Below, in pieces: positions 1 through 8,722 of a stretch of 64,000 bases of DNA (its first letter is position 1; each line of letters begins with the position of its first letter). Source of the stretch: Spirometra erinaceieuropaei (lineage: Eukaryota; Platyhelminthes; Cestoda; Diphyllobothriidea; Diphyllobothriidae); NCBI GenBank assembly GCA_902702965.1, contig CACRXP010000177.1:754467-818466 (forward strand), read 5' to 3'. A program made the position numbers and the translations under genes. The notes below the pieces were generated by a model. It did not search any database. It was not told the DNA's origin and saw nothing but the letters and a program-made list of their open reading frames with translations.

Positions 1-2
1 AA

Positions 3-296
3 AAAGGTAATCGTGTCCTCCTCTACAAGATAATATATGGCCTTGAGCATGGACTAAGCTTTCAGGACATATTTCAGTGACACCTTTCACCCAATCTCCG
101 TGGTCACTCGATGAAGCTACGGACAACAATGTGCAGGCTGAATCTTCGTTTTGAATTTTTTACGCGGAGGGTAGTGGAGAAATGGAACGATCTATCTCAG
201 GCAGTCGTGGAGGCGACGTCCACACAACTCTTTAAGAAACGTTTGGATAATTATTTGTGTCCTCTGCTTTCCGTCGGCAGTCTGAATCCTAGCTAA
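3..296 (+). pseudogene. 3' end of a CR1/jockey-type non-LTR retrotransposon ORF2
   Basis: This is the C-terminal tail of a reverse-transcriptase polyprotein, cut off by the window start. Reading across two frames, the translation gives a block ending LYKIIYGLEHGLSFQDIF, then LRGHSMKLR, then FFTRRVVEKWNDL, then VVEATSTQLFKKRLDNYL and a stop at 294-296. The pattern FF..RVV..WN.L...VV.A.S...FK.RLD is the usual end of endonuclease/RT ORFs of CR1- and jockey-like elements. One frame change and an internal stop near position 78 show it is dead. No poly(A) tail or 3' repeat is evident downstream. It may belong to the same family as the remnant at 1,130-2,830, but the two share no overlapping segment to test this. 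Confidence 0.75.
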
Positions 297-1129
297 ATAC
301 CCCGCGATCCCGCGAATTTTTTCTTTGAGACAACGCTACTCAAGTGAACTAAGTACCACTTTAATGGCGAATATTTTTAATGTTCGTGTACAGTTATTTC
401 TAACGAGCTGACATGTAATCAATAGGATTTTCAAAAGCTTTGCCTATTACTCTTACCAAATAAACAATGATAGGCATTCATAACATATCTCCTCAAAGTT
501 CCTCCAGAGAGTGGGTTATTTAACCCCTATAACAGGAAACAAGTGATTCCTACATGTGACCTGTGTGTAGTATTTTTTGACCCAATGATATAGTTCGGGA
601 AACATGAGAGTCATATTAAATAGCAAGGAGAAGCCGCCTACAAAGTCAGAGTCACAACTGAACAAGAGCGAAGAAGCAAAACATTTCCTTTATCTTGTCC
701 AACTGGTAGTTTCAATCAGGACAGTAAAGGAACTTGTAGAAATTTTCCTTCAGTTTACGGAGAATGAGCCTAGTTTTGTGTCCGTACAATCAAAATTACA
801 TTATTTCCTTCTCTGAAATAAATGATGACAAGACTATATTACTTAGAGACATGCATCTTTAACACTGGCATCTGAAGGGTTTCAACGATAGATATCTTTG
901 AGGTACAACAGAAAACCCAACAGAATTATATCATTTTAAATAGGCTTGTGAATATTCACTTCTTTGGGAGACAATGATGTGTCAAATAGGATCACACGAT
1001 GATAGAGATACCTGACTCTGAAATACCAGGGCTAAAATGAGATCGGACCGAGTGAAGAGGGGATAGAAATGTCCTATATATCAGTACTACTGTTGGGTAT
1101 AACCCTGTTAAAGAATATGCAAATGCAAT
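297..1129. other. AT-rich stretch, nothing recognised
   Basis: No gene is supported. A 70-codon ATG frame at 604-816 is Lys/Glu-rich, matches no family I know, and has no visible promoter, splice or codon signal. It is most simply read as chance. Confidence 0.5.
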
Positions 1130-2830
1130 GACCTGGGGACGCTGCAGTGTTTTCATCCGGTTCCTAGATCTGGAAGTTTTCCTGTCACTGTAACACCTGT
1201 AGTAAAAGATCAGGCATTGCTCAATTGAATCAGCGAGAATAGAGGGAGGGCATTATAATTTTAGGAGAATCCACTGCCCTGTTTGTAAATTGATACCTTA
1301 TGACTGTCAAGGGCCATAGGCAAGGATTCAACCGAATGCTATTGGCAGGACATTCGATGAATTCCTCCCTCAGCATGTCCGAACAAACAATAGAACGTGT
1401 AAAGGCCAGGGGTTTAGCGGTATGGATATGGTACCTACGAAGAGTGACGGAAGAGTTAGTGGCTGTTCCGAACAAAGCTCAAAGTCGTTAAGCAATGTCT
1501 AGCGGGATAACACTGAAGAAATGAAATCGACAATCGCACTTGTGCCGTGGAAGGAAGTGTTACATGGAGATGTCAACGAATGTTGGAAACTCTTTGAAGT
1601 AACCATGAAAAGCTTGGTTGAATTGTACTGTTCCCTCAAGAAAAAATACAAACCGAAGCAGACCGAAATGACTGTTAACTCCGGTAGAGAAGGAGATCCG
1701 AAAAAAGCATAGGTTGTGGAAAACTCTCTATCAGCGCAGAGCCCAGAAAAAAACGCGGTTTAGGCAAAAGACGTATCTGTGAAGCGCGTGGGGTGCGAAG
1801 TGAAATTTTCAGGGAAAAATATCACAAAACTCAAAGCACCCTATTCTGGTACCAGAAGGCTCATGGGCACCCCACAACCTTAAAAGTCAAAGACAACGAG
1901 ATCGTGAGCAGTAGTCCGCAAAAAGCTGAGCTTCTCTCCTAATATTTCCAACATGTTTGTACCAATGAACTCTCTCTCCAGCTCGGCTTTTTGTCCCAAT
2001 TTGTCCCGAACCCATTTAGAAGCACTGTGTTACTTACAGCACAGTTCGTTCTGACAGAACTAAAGAAGTCAGATACGATCAAGTCATCTAGGCCAAATGA
2101 GATTTAAGTTTTTCTCCTGCGCCAACCAAATGAATAATAAGGTGGACCACTGTGTATCTTCTTCCGAAAATCTATCGACGCTGGTAGATGTCCTGGTACA
2201 GATGTCGTACGCATTCATAAGGGAGGATCACGGCTATATCCCACCAACAACCATCCGGTTAGTCTGAAATGCATCAACCGTGAGCTAATGGAGAGGGTAA
2301 TCAAAAAATCACTTATATCGCTTAACGCGTTCCGCCGTTAAATCAGCACAGCTTATCATGGTTTCTGCGAAAAGAGGTCCGGTGTAACAAACTCCCTTAT
2401 GTTGTTCGGGCTTTGGTTAACGGCAGTGGATGGCGGCTATCCAGTTGATTTAATTTACTTTCGTTACGTTCAACAAAAGCGTTGCAACTAAAAGGTGTCA
2501 GGGATTAGAGGAGGTTCCTAGAATTAGGCTCAAGATTTCGTAACCTATCGTTAACAAAAAGTTACTGCGCGTGGCTACTGCTTGGAATCGACGTCTGTTA
2601 AAAGTGAAGTCGCAAAAGGATCAGTTCTCGGGTCGCTCTTATTTACAATCCATGTAAGTGACCAAGTTACAGAAAGGAAACCTTGGCAGATGATCGGACG
2701 GCACGATTGTCAACTTAAAAAGGAACTGTGCTTCATCAGTAAGGGCTCCTTCTTTTCTCACAGAGGGTCATTCTTCTGCGGTGTTCTTTGCCGATTTATG
2801 TCGCACATTTTCCCACCATGACTGCGCTTA
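1130..2830 (+). pseudogene. decayed non-LTR retrotransposon: endonuclease end, linker and RT core
   Basis: Frame-shifting translation recovers, in order: the end of an apurinic-type endonuclease domain (EFLPQHVRTNNRTCKGQG then SGMDMVPTKSDGRV, about 1,355-1,460; compare QHV..PTR....LDLV.T). Next comes the linker (PWKEVLHGDVNECWKLFEV, 1,545-1,600). RT blocks follow: KAELLS.YF near 1,925; NHPVSLKCINRELMERVIKK at about 2,248-2,310; HGFCEKRSGVTNSL near 2,360; VDLIYFRYVQQ, a degraded DFSKAFD motif A, near 2,445; and AKGSVLGSLLFTIHVSD at 2,610-2,665 (compare PQGSVLGPLLFLIYVND). Many stops and frameshifts show it is an old relic. The YADD-type motif C that should follow is not recognisable, so the copy seems to end near 2,830. 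Confidence 0.75.
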
Positions 2831-3049
2831 AGAGGCGACTAGGGGCCGCCTGCTAAGGTTTGCCAGAAATACCCAAATCCATCTACTGAGATACTGATAC
2901 AACCATAAACATCCTACTACCTTTATTTCAGTAACCCATTTGTTTGAGTCAACCTTGACGCCGCTGAACGTAACGCATGAAAATGAAGTGGATGTGGCTT
3001 TCGATGTCATTTTGCCAATTCTCCACCTTATTGCTACCTCTTTTCCTTT

Positions 3050-3482
3050 CGCGGAAAGCATGCACCTTATAGACTGAAATCGCTAAACGCGAATGCTGCG
3101 GCTAATCAGGCTCGAAATTATTCGGGAATTGGGAAACTTTTTCCAAACCTAAATGCACACTTTCTTCGAGTATAAAATACAATGACTACGCAATTTTCTA
3201 CCAAGAGAGTAAAAGAAAGCTTATTTCGGTGCATGTTTTCTATAAGACCATCAAAAACCATCGCCAACAACGTATGCTACTTAAGTAATCATATTTAACG
3301 AGTGTTGTTTGTACAGGAGATTGAAAAGAAGTGCAATCAAAAGCCGACAGCCTGGCGTGTCCTAGGTATTATAGGATTATGTGCGGGATAATCAACATTA
3401 AAATCCCACTTAAGTAATCTTTCCTAATCAAAAACGCGATTAAGAATTTCAGCCAACATTTCATGAGCTCGGTCACTCACTG
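3050..3482 (+). repeat. FB fold-back repeat, single half
   Basis: One half-unit of an interspersed family found at least eight more times in the window. The start (AGCATGCACCTTATAGACTG) and the end (CAGCCAACATTTCATGAGCT then CGGTCACTCACTG) align with units ending at 12,935, 40,082, 51,578 and 52,826. The terminal motif, read inward from the end, is CAGTGAGTGACCGA. Complete copies consist of two such halves facing each other. No coding capacity is seen. A non-autonomous DNA transposon (MITE-like) is possible; no transposase is visible in the window. Confidence 0.6.
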
Positions 3483-5146
3483 AGGCTGATTTTGATGCAT
3501 AGGTCGGGGAAACCGAAAGAGCTGCCTACGTCGGATAAGCTGAGGTCGCTGCTTAAAGACCCCTACCCGTGCACAACTGGAAATTTTACGACTTTAGGCT
3601 GATGCTAGCATGCGACTCGGTGGAGCCAGGCCAAGACAGACAACGATCATTTAGAACTATTACTTTCGACTTGATAGCCGCGTGCACGGAGTTAATTTAA
3701 ATTCATATGAATGTGCAGGAAGTGTTGGCTGTAGACACGCGTCACTGTCGAGGGACCACGCGGCTTCTGGTGGGCGTGTGCTGGATCATAAAAGCTGAAC
3801 CGTCAGTAGGGGACTTCGTGGCGTGCAGAATACAGAGCACTCGGGGCCGTCGCTTCAGCCGTCCCTTGATTTCCCGCACTACCTTGATGTCGTAACAGTC
3901 TGCGACGTGTTAAAGTACTCATTGCTCATCGTTGGCGTGCCCCAGATGCCAGATACTTCAGGATGAATCTGTAACATTCTGCATTTTACCCGTTTCTAAC
4001 CCGGCTCCTTGTGGTGTTTGATCCACTGACATAGGCGATGGTTAAGCCGATTACTGATTCTACACCAAAGGAATGGGCAAAGCTATGCACTCAAGCTAAA
4101 GCGGTCTACAAAGGCTGTTTATCCTTACTCCTGTTTCGGGAGGAGATCGGGAGCTTGCAAAAGGGTCGAACCAACGAGGTTAAACAGTATTTGCTAAGGC
4201 TGTCGATAACGTATATTTAGAAAATCTCCGTACATATCTCCCCCGAAGATAGCACAAATATTTAACAGTTGTAGATATACGTATATTGTATAAGCATGTT
4301 TTACACATACAAATGCCTTTGTCTCATAAGATCAAACGAATAATGCCAGTAAATCATTTGCTGAAAACTGTATGATCTCCTAAAATTACATATGTAAACA
4401 CCATGGGACAAGTCGCTTCATTTTTGTCTACACGAGAATGCGCAATCGTTCTTTAATCTTTCACAAGTATAGTCAGGAAACACTTGTATTTCTAAGGCGG
4501 ATTATAAATATCTACTATTGGTCTACAGAGATATGAATGCACGAATGAAACTGACCTCGATGTCGGGTAGCCCGTCTATCTCTTCTCTAACTCTGGGTTG
4601 GATGGCTTACTACGCCGAATACACTATTAAGCGTCTATTTGATTTTACTAGCCGTTTTACAATTGTTCAATTGCTATAAGCCTGCAAATGGAGACATAGG
4701 AGAACCCAGCATGCCGGGCCAAGGTAACACACGCCTACTTGCAGGAGAAATCAGCGGTTTGAATGGCGCAGTTAAAAATATCACGACAGGCGAATCCCAT
4801 ATGTAGCTTTTAAATGGATTGCACCTATTTTCTAGCAGAATAATCGGATAAATCATGAAGAAACCGCTTACCTATATCGAAGACATTTGAATCTCCAGTG
4901 GCATACGCTGTCGATTACTCCTATATTAGAGTCACCAAATGTGTACATGATAATCGTTAAAGTTGGAAAAATAATCGAAATCACTATACCTGGGAATCAG
5001 TATCGAGAGTAATGCGTTTAGGTTGGAATTGAAAGAACTATTCAGAATGTGGCTTTATTATGCAACAAAAGAGCACTTTGGTCAGTATTGAAAAAAAACA
5101 GTAAGATGCGATTTGGTAGTCCCACATGATGGATAAAATACTGTTG
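3483..5146. other. no gene recognised; GC-richer patch at 3,500-3,990
   Basis: The first 500 bases are clearly more GC-rich than the surroundings and hold an open frame at 3,707-3,895. I recognise no domain in either strand. The patch may be a decayed transposable element. From 4,000 to 5,146 the sequence is AT-rich with only short chance frames (4,038-4,220 on +, 4,674-4,856 on -). Confidence 0.4.
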
Positions 5147-5226
5147 TGGTTGGGGTTAAGGGTTAGTGGTTAGAGTTTGGGGTTAGGTGTTATAGTTGGG
5201 GGTTAGGATTACGGTTAGGGGTTAAC
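5147..5226 (+). repeat. degenerate interstitial telomere-like tract
   Basis: About 80 bases made of irregular G-rich hexamer- and heptamer-like words: GGGTTAGTGGTTAGAG, GGGGTTAGG, GGGGGTTAGG, then CGGTTAGGGGTTA. The units are variants of TTAGGG, the metazoan and flatworm telomere repeat, with insertions and substitutions. The tract lies inside ordinary AT-rich sequence and is not terminal here. It could come from break repair, an old fusion, or an element that carries telomere-like repeats. Confidence 0.65.
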
Positions 5227-6180
5227 GTAACTATTTCTCAACCATTCAAAGTATAACCGCGTATTCCAAATAGCTTTTCTTTTGCATACAACTACTCGAC
5301 CTCGTCGCCCGTGTGTTCTTCGGCCGCACCTATAAAATCCTCTATTGCCACTGGGTCCCTATTAGAGGCGACTACGGTTGGTTTACTACTGTTGGGGCTA
5401 CATAACCATATCCGACCGAAAAAGCAATAGCAGGGATAATATAATGCACGGATCGACAGAAATATTCATAGCAAAACCCGATCTCAAAAATTATTTTTGA
5501 AGTTTAAGAATTGGTAAGGATAAGTAGAGTGACAGTTTCAACCATAATACACTGAGTCTAAATTGGCTAAAGCGTTGTTTTATTTAAAAGTGCTTTTTAA
5601 ATCCGTGTTTAGATATATGCATAAAAAGTATCAAAGTGATGTATTTTGAGCTAGGAAGCAACGTTTTAACCACCGCGGACGATGATGCCTACCGTATCCC
5701 ACTCAGACTGGCAGTCGGACGTGCGGTTATCTAGATGTGAAACGGCCTACAATGATAGCAGACTTGTGGACACCTTCCACACTCCCTCCTCCCTCGCCAA
5801 CTTGAATCTGCTGACAAAGCAGGGCCGGAGACAGGTTCAGGCACAGTGACTGACAGGGCTACGGGTGCCTCGCGCGCCTAATTCGAGCATGATAGATCCG
5901 GGTCTCGCAGAAACACGAAAACGTAATTCGAACGCCGACTGAGTGCCACCTTAAGAAGGAGCCACTGCAGCCTTGGATATCCATCCTTCCACGCTCCGAT
6001 CTTTAGCGAATTGCGATAGTTCAAAAGCTCGTCAGACTGTTTGTAGTTTGGAATATGCTCTGAGTGCCCTGAGGACGGAGACCCAAGAATTGACGTCACC
6101 CACTCTTCTCTTTCCCAGGCACCAGTCCACCCTCCCAGCCGGTCAGGCATCTGAGGCAGAGATCGGATACAGGTGACTGG
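5227..6180. other. no gene recognised; GC-richer from about 5,640
   Basis: Short overlapping frames exist on both strands (5,878-6,150 on -, 5,973-6,176 on +), but none matches a family I know. The stretch lies immediately downstream, in element sense, of the PLE-A remnant and may include its old flank. Confidence 0.4.
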
Positions 6181-6770
6181 GGCGTTGTGAGCCTGCGCCT
6201 AGACGTATCACCACACTTGAAGCAGAAGACACGATCGCCGAGACAAGAGCTTTATTAGCCTGACGTTTCGGATTCCTGCTCGAATCCATCATCAGAGACA
6301 TAAGCAGATAAGGGTGGTGCATGCACATGCGGCTGCAGTATTTATAGGATGCAGTAGCCATGCTACCGCATAATTATGAATATTCACGTCTCCCTCCCCT
6401 TCATCAGGACTCGTTGCACGTGGCGTGATGGCCGATATTCGCGTCGTTAATTGCTGCAATTTCATCACGTGCGTTGGATGTTGGTGTGATGATGGCTCGA
6501 CCATCTGACACGCTGACCGAGGTGTTGGGAAGAGTGTTCATCAGGGCGCTCCCCGCGTGGCCAATTACTCCGCCTAGACGAAGTCTCAGCACGCTGTATT
6601 GAATGGGAAGATCATTGCAATTGTTAATAGACTGGGGGCCAGTGAACCATGACTCAAGCAGCTCCCGGCTCACGCGTGAGCTGCTCCTCCACACCTCATG
6701 TGTGTGATATTTGTTACGCGTGCACCCCCGGGCCTTAATCTGGTCCTCCTGTTCGTCCAACGTGCCTTTT
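6181..6770 (-). pseudogene. Penelope-like element family A, 3' remnant
   Basis: The minus strand carries the end of a PLE ORF: SRELLESWFTGPQSIN then NCNDLPIQYSVLR, the segment that follows the GIY-YIG endonuclease core in PLEs. Next comes a Ser/Ala/Asp tail with DGRAIITPTSNARDEIAAIN. It is followed by a non-coding 3' region holding a hammerhead-like motif (6,255-6,305), an AATAAAGC box and a tail ending in CGATCGTGTCTTCTGC. A second copy with the same tail order is at 25,410-25,995 on the + strand (DGRAIITPASNTGDHISAIN). The RT and the GIY-YIG core are absent, so it is a 5'-truncated copy. PLE-B lies directly upstream in element sense. The reading frame is broken in places. Confidence 0.8.
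6255..6305 (-). ncRNA. hammerhead ribozyme-like motif, PLE-A copy 1
   Basis: On the minus strand the order is CUGAUGA (6,289-6,295), one extra U, stem II GGAUUC/GAAUCC closing a 6-nt loop, GAAA (6,266-6,269), a 2-nt CG palindrome in place of stem III, then UC and AGGC. Stem I can form from GUCU before the core and AGGC after the cut site. A very short palindromic stem III is what published PLE hammerheads show; such ribozymes are thought to act mainly as dimers. The extra U before stem II is unusual, but it recurs in the 25.9-kb copy and in PLE-B. Confidence 0.65.
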
Positions 6771-6886
6771 GCGCGATTCGCTTCATTGGGTAAGAGTCGG
6801 GAAACACTGCTAAGGCATACTGTGGCACGTTCTGATAAAGTCTGGACAATGTCTTATGTAAGGAATGATGTAGGGTGAAAACCCTT

Positions 6887-7177
6887 TTATAAGAAGAAGA
6901 AAATTGGCTCTCCGGAACAGGTTTATTTAACTGCTGACGTTTCAAAGAGCTGGGTCGGCTCTTCATTGTCAAAGCGTAAACTGCACCTAATCGGTCAGAA
7001 AGTTAACTTAAAGTGGCAAGCTGTGTTGGCCGGCCTCATGCTGATCGATTTTTCTCTCTCCTCACGCTGCGTCGGCCTCTCAGGAAATGGTTGACGGGCG
7101 TTTTTTGCCTGTGCACTTTATGAGTCACCACTCCGTCGAGGGGAGCTGATTGGACTTTAGTCGGGTGGTCGGTCTGG
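6887..7177 (-). repeat. PLE-B 3' terminal repeat (291 bp)
   Basis: Direct repeat of 8,432-8,722, offset by exactly 1,545 bases with no indel and no mismatch that I could find. The end of the GIY-YIG ORF (LPDRPPD and stop) runs into this repeat, so the repeat boundary is inside the coding sequence. It contains a hammerhead-like motif, an AAATAAA box and a C/T-rich tail ending TTCTTCTTCTTATAA, the same order as the PLE-A tail. Confidence 0.85.
6936..6975 (-). ncRNA. diverged hammerhead-like motif in the PLE-B 3' repeat
   Basis: Aligned with PLE-A, the core reads UUGACAA instead of CUGAUGA, followed by the same extra U. A 7-bp stem II comes next (GAAGAGC/GCUCUUU around CGACCCA), then GAAA, CG, UC and AGC. 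Stem I can start as GCU/AGC. The changes C3 to U and G8 to A fall at the two positions that pair with each other in active hammerheads, so a U-A pair could replace the C-G pair. Activity is doubtful because G8 normally acts in catalysis. The same motif is at 8,481-8,520 in the other repeat. Confidence 0.4.
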
Positions 7178-7864
7178 TAAGCTCAGCGTCGGGCTATCTC
7201 CGTGCTGTCTTCTTAAGTCCGGGGTGGTTGTTTGGTCCTGAGCTCTACGGTTGTGATGACGTAGGACTTTGTAAGCTGCAGGAAGGTCCAGATGCCTGTT
7301 GATAGAGTGGGCATCGGAGAACCACGCCTCGAGAGTTAGCCGTTCTGTTTTTGTGTTGCCTCGGCCTAAGATGGTAGCCCTCTGGAGGTCAAAAGTATGC
7401 CCCGTTTCCCCAACGTGTGTTGCTAGTTGAGAGTTAGGGTCTAACCTCCGAGTGGCCGATTTGTGTTCTTGTAGGCGAGTTTGCAATTTCCGCCCAGTTT
7501 CGCCCACATAGTTGCAGTCGCCCTCATTGCAATTTATTTTGTAGATGACTGCTGAGGTTTCAGCGGGTGGCAATGGGTCTTTAGGTTGCATTAGGCGACG
7601 TCGAATTGTTGCTTGTGGTCGATGGGCTATGCCTACTCTGGTGGGTTGTAACAGTCGCGAGACCGCTTCAGAGACCCCTTTAACGTAAGGAATGGCCCTC
7701 CAGACTTCGGGTTGCTGCTCATTTGGCCGTTGTCTGGGCGCCCAACGCCTGCTTCTCTCGATGAAATGCCTGGGATAACCATTGGCTGCAAATAGGTCCA
7801 CAAGGTACAATCGTTCGGCCCTTTTATCTTCTGGTGTGCTGCAGTGTGTTTCGACTCTTTGGAA
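7157..7864 (-). CDS. PLE-B ORF, C-terminal part: thumb/linker plus GIY-YIG endonuclease
   Basis: The 217-codon frame 7,810-7,157 has no true start; it continues an upstream frame that reads HCSTPEDKRAERLYLVDLF up to the n. Residues 1-60 are the PLE region after the RT palm (YPRHFIERSRR, then IPYVKGVSEAVSRLLQP). Residues 88-185 are a GIY-YIG nuclease: VIYKI as the GIY strand, a Cys pair (C94, C99), YVGETGR as the YIG strand, then R112 and E115-H116. A later Glu lies in LEAWFSDAHSINRH. The Cys pair and the EH box are typical of PLE endonucleases, which nick the target for priming. The stop lies in the 3' terminal repeat. The frame is open, so this part looks recently functional. Confidence 0.85.
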   Translation of the reverse strand, partial: FQRVETHCSTPEDKRAERLYLVDLFAANGYPRHFIERSRRWAPRQRPNEQQPEVWRAIPYVKGVSEAVSRLLQPTRVGIAHRPQATIRRRLMQPKDPLPPAETSAVIYKINCNEGDCNYVGETGRKLQTRLQEHKSATRRLDPNSQLATHVGETGHTFDLQRATILGRGNTKTERLTLEAWFSDAHSINRHLDLPAAYKVLRHHNRRAQDQTTTPDLRRQHGDSPTLSLPDRPPD

Positions 7865-7867
7865 TNG

Positions 7868-8511
7868 GCGGCAATAAACTCTGTTGGTGTGGCATCTGCT
7901 GTGTTAAAAGTTGCTCCACGTTCCAGGATTGCGAGTTGTGTGTTTGTAAGGGTTTTAGATGAAAGATTGTGAACAAGGACGCCTGATGAGTTGTCGGGGC
8001 TTGGTACTCGAAGTTTCTCCAATTTTATAGATAACTCCTTGTTTCTTTTGGCACGTACTTTCTGAGCATGTCTGACGATTGTCTGCTCTATATTCTTTGA
8101 TTTTTCACCGACAGTTCTCCAGAGAAAACACTTAGATTGGTCCATCTCTACATTGTAGCGTTTTAGTCTTTGATGGCAATCGTGAATTAGCACTCTTGTC
8201 ATTCTTCTGCCAAGTCGGATCACAGTCTCCCTTGCCAGAGCAGAATTCACAGGAGGCTTGTAAGTGACGCTCTTTGGGGTCAACTGGTTGTCAAGGCAGC
8301 GGTGGAGGAAGTGCAGTTGTGCTTGAGTGGACGCAATCCGCAGGGCGAATTTTTCCCAACGGCGCGCTGCATGGAGCACTGATGGCTCAAAAAATGTGTT
8401 CAGATTGGAAAAGTTTAGAGATCCGGGAAGATTATAAGAAGAAGAAAATTGGCTCTCCGGAACAGGTTTATTTAACTGCTGACGTTTCAAAGAGCTGGGT
8501 CGGCTCTTCAT
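7868..8511 (-). CDS. PLE-B ORF, N-terminal part upstream of the RT
   Basis: The first ATG in frame is at 8,511 (MKSRPSSLKRQQL), inside the 5' terminal repeat. About 214 open codons follow up to the n. The sequence has the features of the pre-RT region of PLEs: a basic helical stretch (PSVLHAARRWEKFALRI, then RCLDNQLTPKSV), an Arg/Lys-rich segment, and the block VLVHNLSSKTLTNTQLAIL followed by LERGATFNTADATPTEFIAA. That block normally leads straight into RT. It ends precisely at the ambiguous base, and the next sequence belongs to the region after RT in another frame. The original full ORF would have been much longer. Confidence 0.8.
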
Positions 8512-8722
8512 TGTCAAAGCGTAAACTGCACCTAATCGGTCAGAAAGTTAACTTAAAGTGGCAAGCTGTGTTGGCCGGCCTCATGCTGATCGATTTTTCT
8601 CTCTCCTCACGCTGCGTCGGCCTCTCAGGAAATGGTTGACGGGCGTTTTTTGCCTGTGCACTTTATGAGTCACCACTCCGTCGAGGGGAGCTGATTGGAC
8701 TTTAGTCGGGTGGTCGGTCTGG
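8432..8722 (-). repeat. PLE-B 5' terminal repeat (291 bp)
   Basis: Partner of 6,887-7,177. In element sense it starts at 8,722 and contains the ATG used by the N-terminal ORF, so the 5' repeat is partly coding. Its hammerhead-like motif at 8,481-8,520 would place a self-cleavage site just downstream of that ATG. Confidence 0.85.

Larger units (their letters stand above)
6887..8722 (-). mobile_element. Penelope-like element family B with 291-bp direct terminal repeats
   Basis: The element reads right to left. The terminal repeats at 8,432-8,722 and 6,887-7,177 have the same length and look identical base for base, in contrast to the heavily mutated repeats around them. The body encodes an N-terminal region (8,511 to about 7,868), then after the single n a thumb/linker and a GIY-YIG endonuclease ending in the 3' repeat. 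The whole palm/finger RT domain, several hundred codons in PLEs, is missing between the two parts. Identical repeats suggest a recent insertion or a recently collapsed assembly. No clear target duplication is seen next to 6,887 or 8,722. Confidence 0.85.

Noticed and set aside
6670..6972. 100-codon minus frame starting like PLE-B (MTMKSRPSS)
   Set aside because: The start lies in the PLE-B 3' terminal repeat and the rest is flanking or PLE-A sequence; it is not a continuous gene.
8274..8639. 121-codon + frame
   Set aside because: Antisense to the PLE-B N-terminal ORF and 5' repeat.
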